From contig NZ_VDMO01000003.1 of NCBI RefSeq assembly GCF_006335125.1, positions 1 to 64,000 of the forward strand: a DNA stretch of 64,000 bases, written 5' to 3'. This stretch comes from Deinococcus radiopugnans ATCC 19172. Its GTDB lineage: Bacteria; Deinococcota; Deinococci; Deinococcales; Deinococcaceae. Under the pieces are notes generated by a model, which made no database searches, was not told the origin of the DNA, and worked only from the letters and a program-made list of their open reading frames with translations. The position numbers were made by a program, and so were the translations under genes. Below, piece after piece: positions 63,733 to 64,000 of the stretch (its first letter is position 1; every line of letters begins with the position of its first letter).

Positions 63733-64000
63733 ATGCCCTTCCAAAGCCGCTACCGCCCCAAGGATCCATGCCCCTGCGGCAGTCAAAAACAGGCCCGTAA
63801 TTGCTGCCTGAATAACAAGAAGCAGTGGAATTTAAGGCCAGCACGGCTGAATCTTGACCAGCGTGCCATCACGGACCAGCCCTATTCGCATCCGAGGTGC
63901 TACATGGCGGCGTTGGGGAGTTGCAGCGACAAGATTACACGGGAACACTACATCTCCAAAACAGTTATAGAAGCTGTGGCTGGAAACAGAAACCAAGTTA
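63733..64000 (+). CDS. SEC-C zinc-finger / HNH-like protein, truncated by window end
   Basis: First 89 codons; the rest lies beyond the window. DPCPCGSQKQARNCC (SEC-C motif CxCx8CC) is followed by a Cys/His cluster, HPRCYMAALGSCSDKITREHY, typical of HNH-nuclease-type effectors. The ATG is 8 nt after TATCCT (63719-63724). Possibly a second defence-type gene. Confidence 0.6.
   Translation, partial: MPFQSRYRPKDPCPCGSQKQARNCCLNNKKQWNLRPARLNLDQRAITDQPYSHPRCYMAALGSCSDKITREHYISKTVIEAVAGNRNQV

Larger units (their letters stand above)
24149..64000. mobile_element. Tn7-like element or composite island inserted in comM, right boundary not seen
   Basis: tnsA-tnsB-tnsC-tniQ sit directly at the comM junction. 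Everything from 29.5 kb on is accessory in nature: resistance-type exporters, regulators, Tn3 debris, and a defence-type operon. Neither a second set of TTGCGAC repeats nor the comM 5' part appears before 64,000, so the end coordinate is the window limit and not a true boundary. Whether all of it is cargo of one element is inference. Confidence 0.4.

Overview
The window looks like a chromosome segment of a Deinococcus species. It is very GC-rich. It carries a RqkA-like kinase with a beta-propeller, a LysK-type peptidase, excalibur-domain proteins, and many genes whose start codon lies only 5-9 nt after a TANNNT -10 box, the leaderless arrangement known from Deinococcus. The genus assignment is inference from gene content; no search was run.

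Positions 1-24,148 are ordinary chromosome. They hold a secreted phospholipase A2-like lipoprotein, polyphosphate kinase, a complete fatty-acid initiation/elongation cluster (fabH-fabD-dinB-like-lipoprotein-fabG-acpP-fabF, the first five coupled by 4-bp ATGA overlaps), trigger factor, tRNA-Leu(UAG), tRNA-His(GUG), rarA, a DUF885-like metalloprotein, the RqkA-like kinase, a GNAT acetyltransferase, a lipase-like hydrolase, a DJ-1/PfpI protein, mutL, a LysK-type M20 peptidase, a low-complexity membrane protein and two tandem small paralogues.

At about 24,149 the 3' end of a comM/yifB gene is cut by a Tn7-like transposon. Four repeats ending in TTGCGAC mark the transposon end, followed by tnsA-tnsB-tnsC-tniQ(tnsD). 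Neither the other transposon end nor the 5' part of comM is seen before 64,000, so the last 40 kb may all be transposon cargo or a composite island.

The cargo comes in blocks. Block 1 (29.8-38.1 kb) has a BlaI/M56 sensor-repressor pair, two ABC exporters, a two-component system and a secreted erythromycin-esterase-like enzyme. Block 2 (38.3-42.4 kb) has a GntR regulator, an FAD oxidoreductase, a decayed Tn3 transposase, an SDR and a Crp/Fnr regulator. Block 3 (42.5-48.3 kb) has a Tn3-type inverted-repeat remnant, a two-component system with a LanFEG-like ABC exporter, a resolvase remnant, and a LysR gene whose 3' end is duplicated 4.8 kb away. Block 4 (48.4-54.2 kb) has pdxH, an SDR, an Rrf2 regulator, an excalibur/DUF3006/metallo-beta-lactamase module and a membrane protein. 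Block 5 (54.6-61.1 kb), visibly AT-richer, has a DNA methyltransferase convergent with a four-gene operon: a 64-aa protein, an 801-aa SMC/Rad50-like ATPase, an unrecognised 324-aa protein and a SIR2-domain protein. The last 3 kb carry an XRE regulator, two lipoproteins, a small membrane protein and the start of a SEC-C/HNH-like protein cut by the window end.

The best candidate for an undescribed system is block 5. It resembles in outline the ABC-ATPase three-component conflict systems, with SIR2 as the probable NAD-depleting effector and an adjacent methyltransferase whose promoter carries three ACCATGGTG sites at exact 20-bp spacing.
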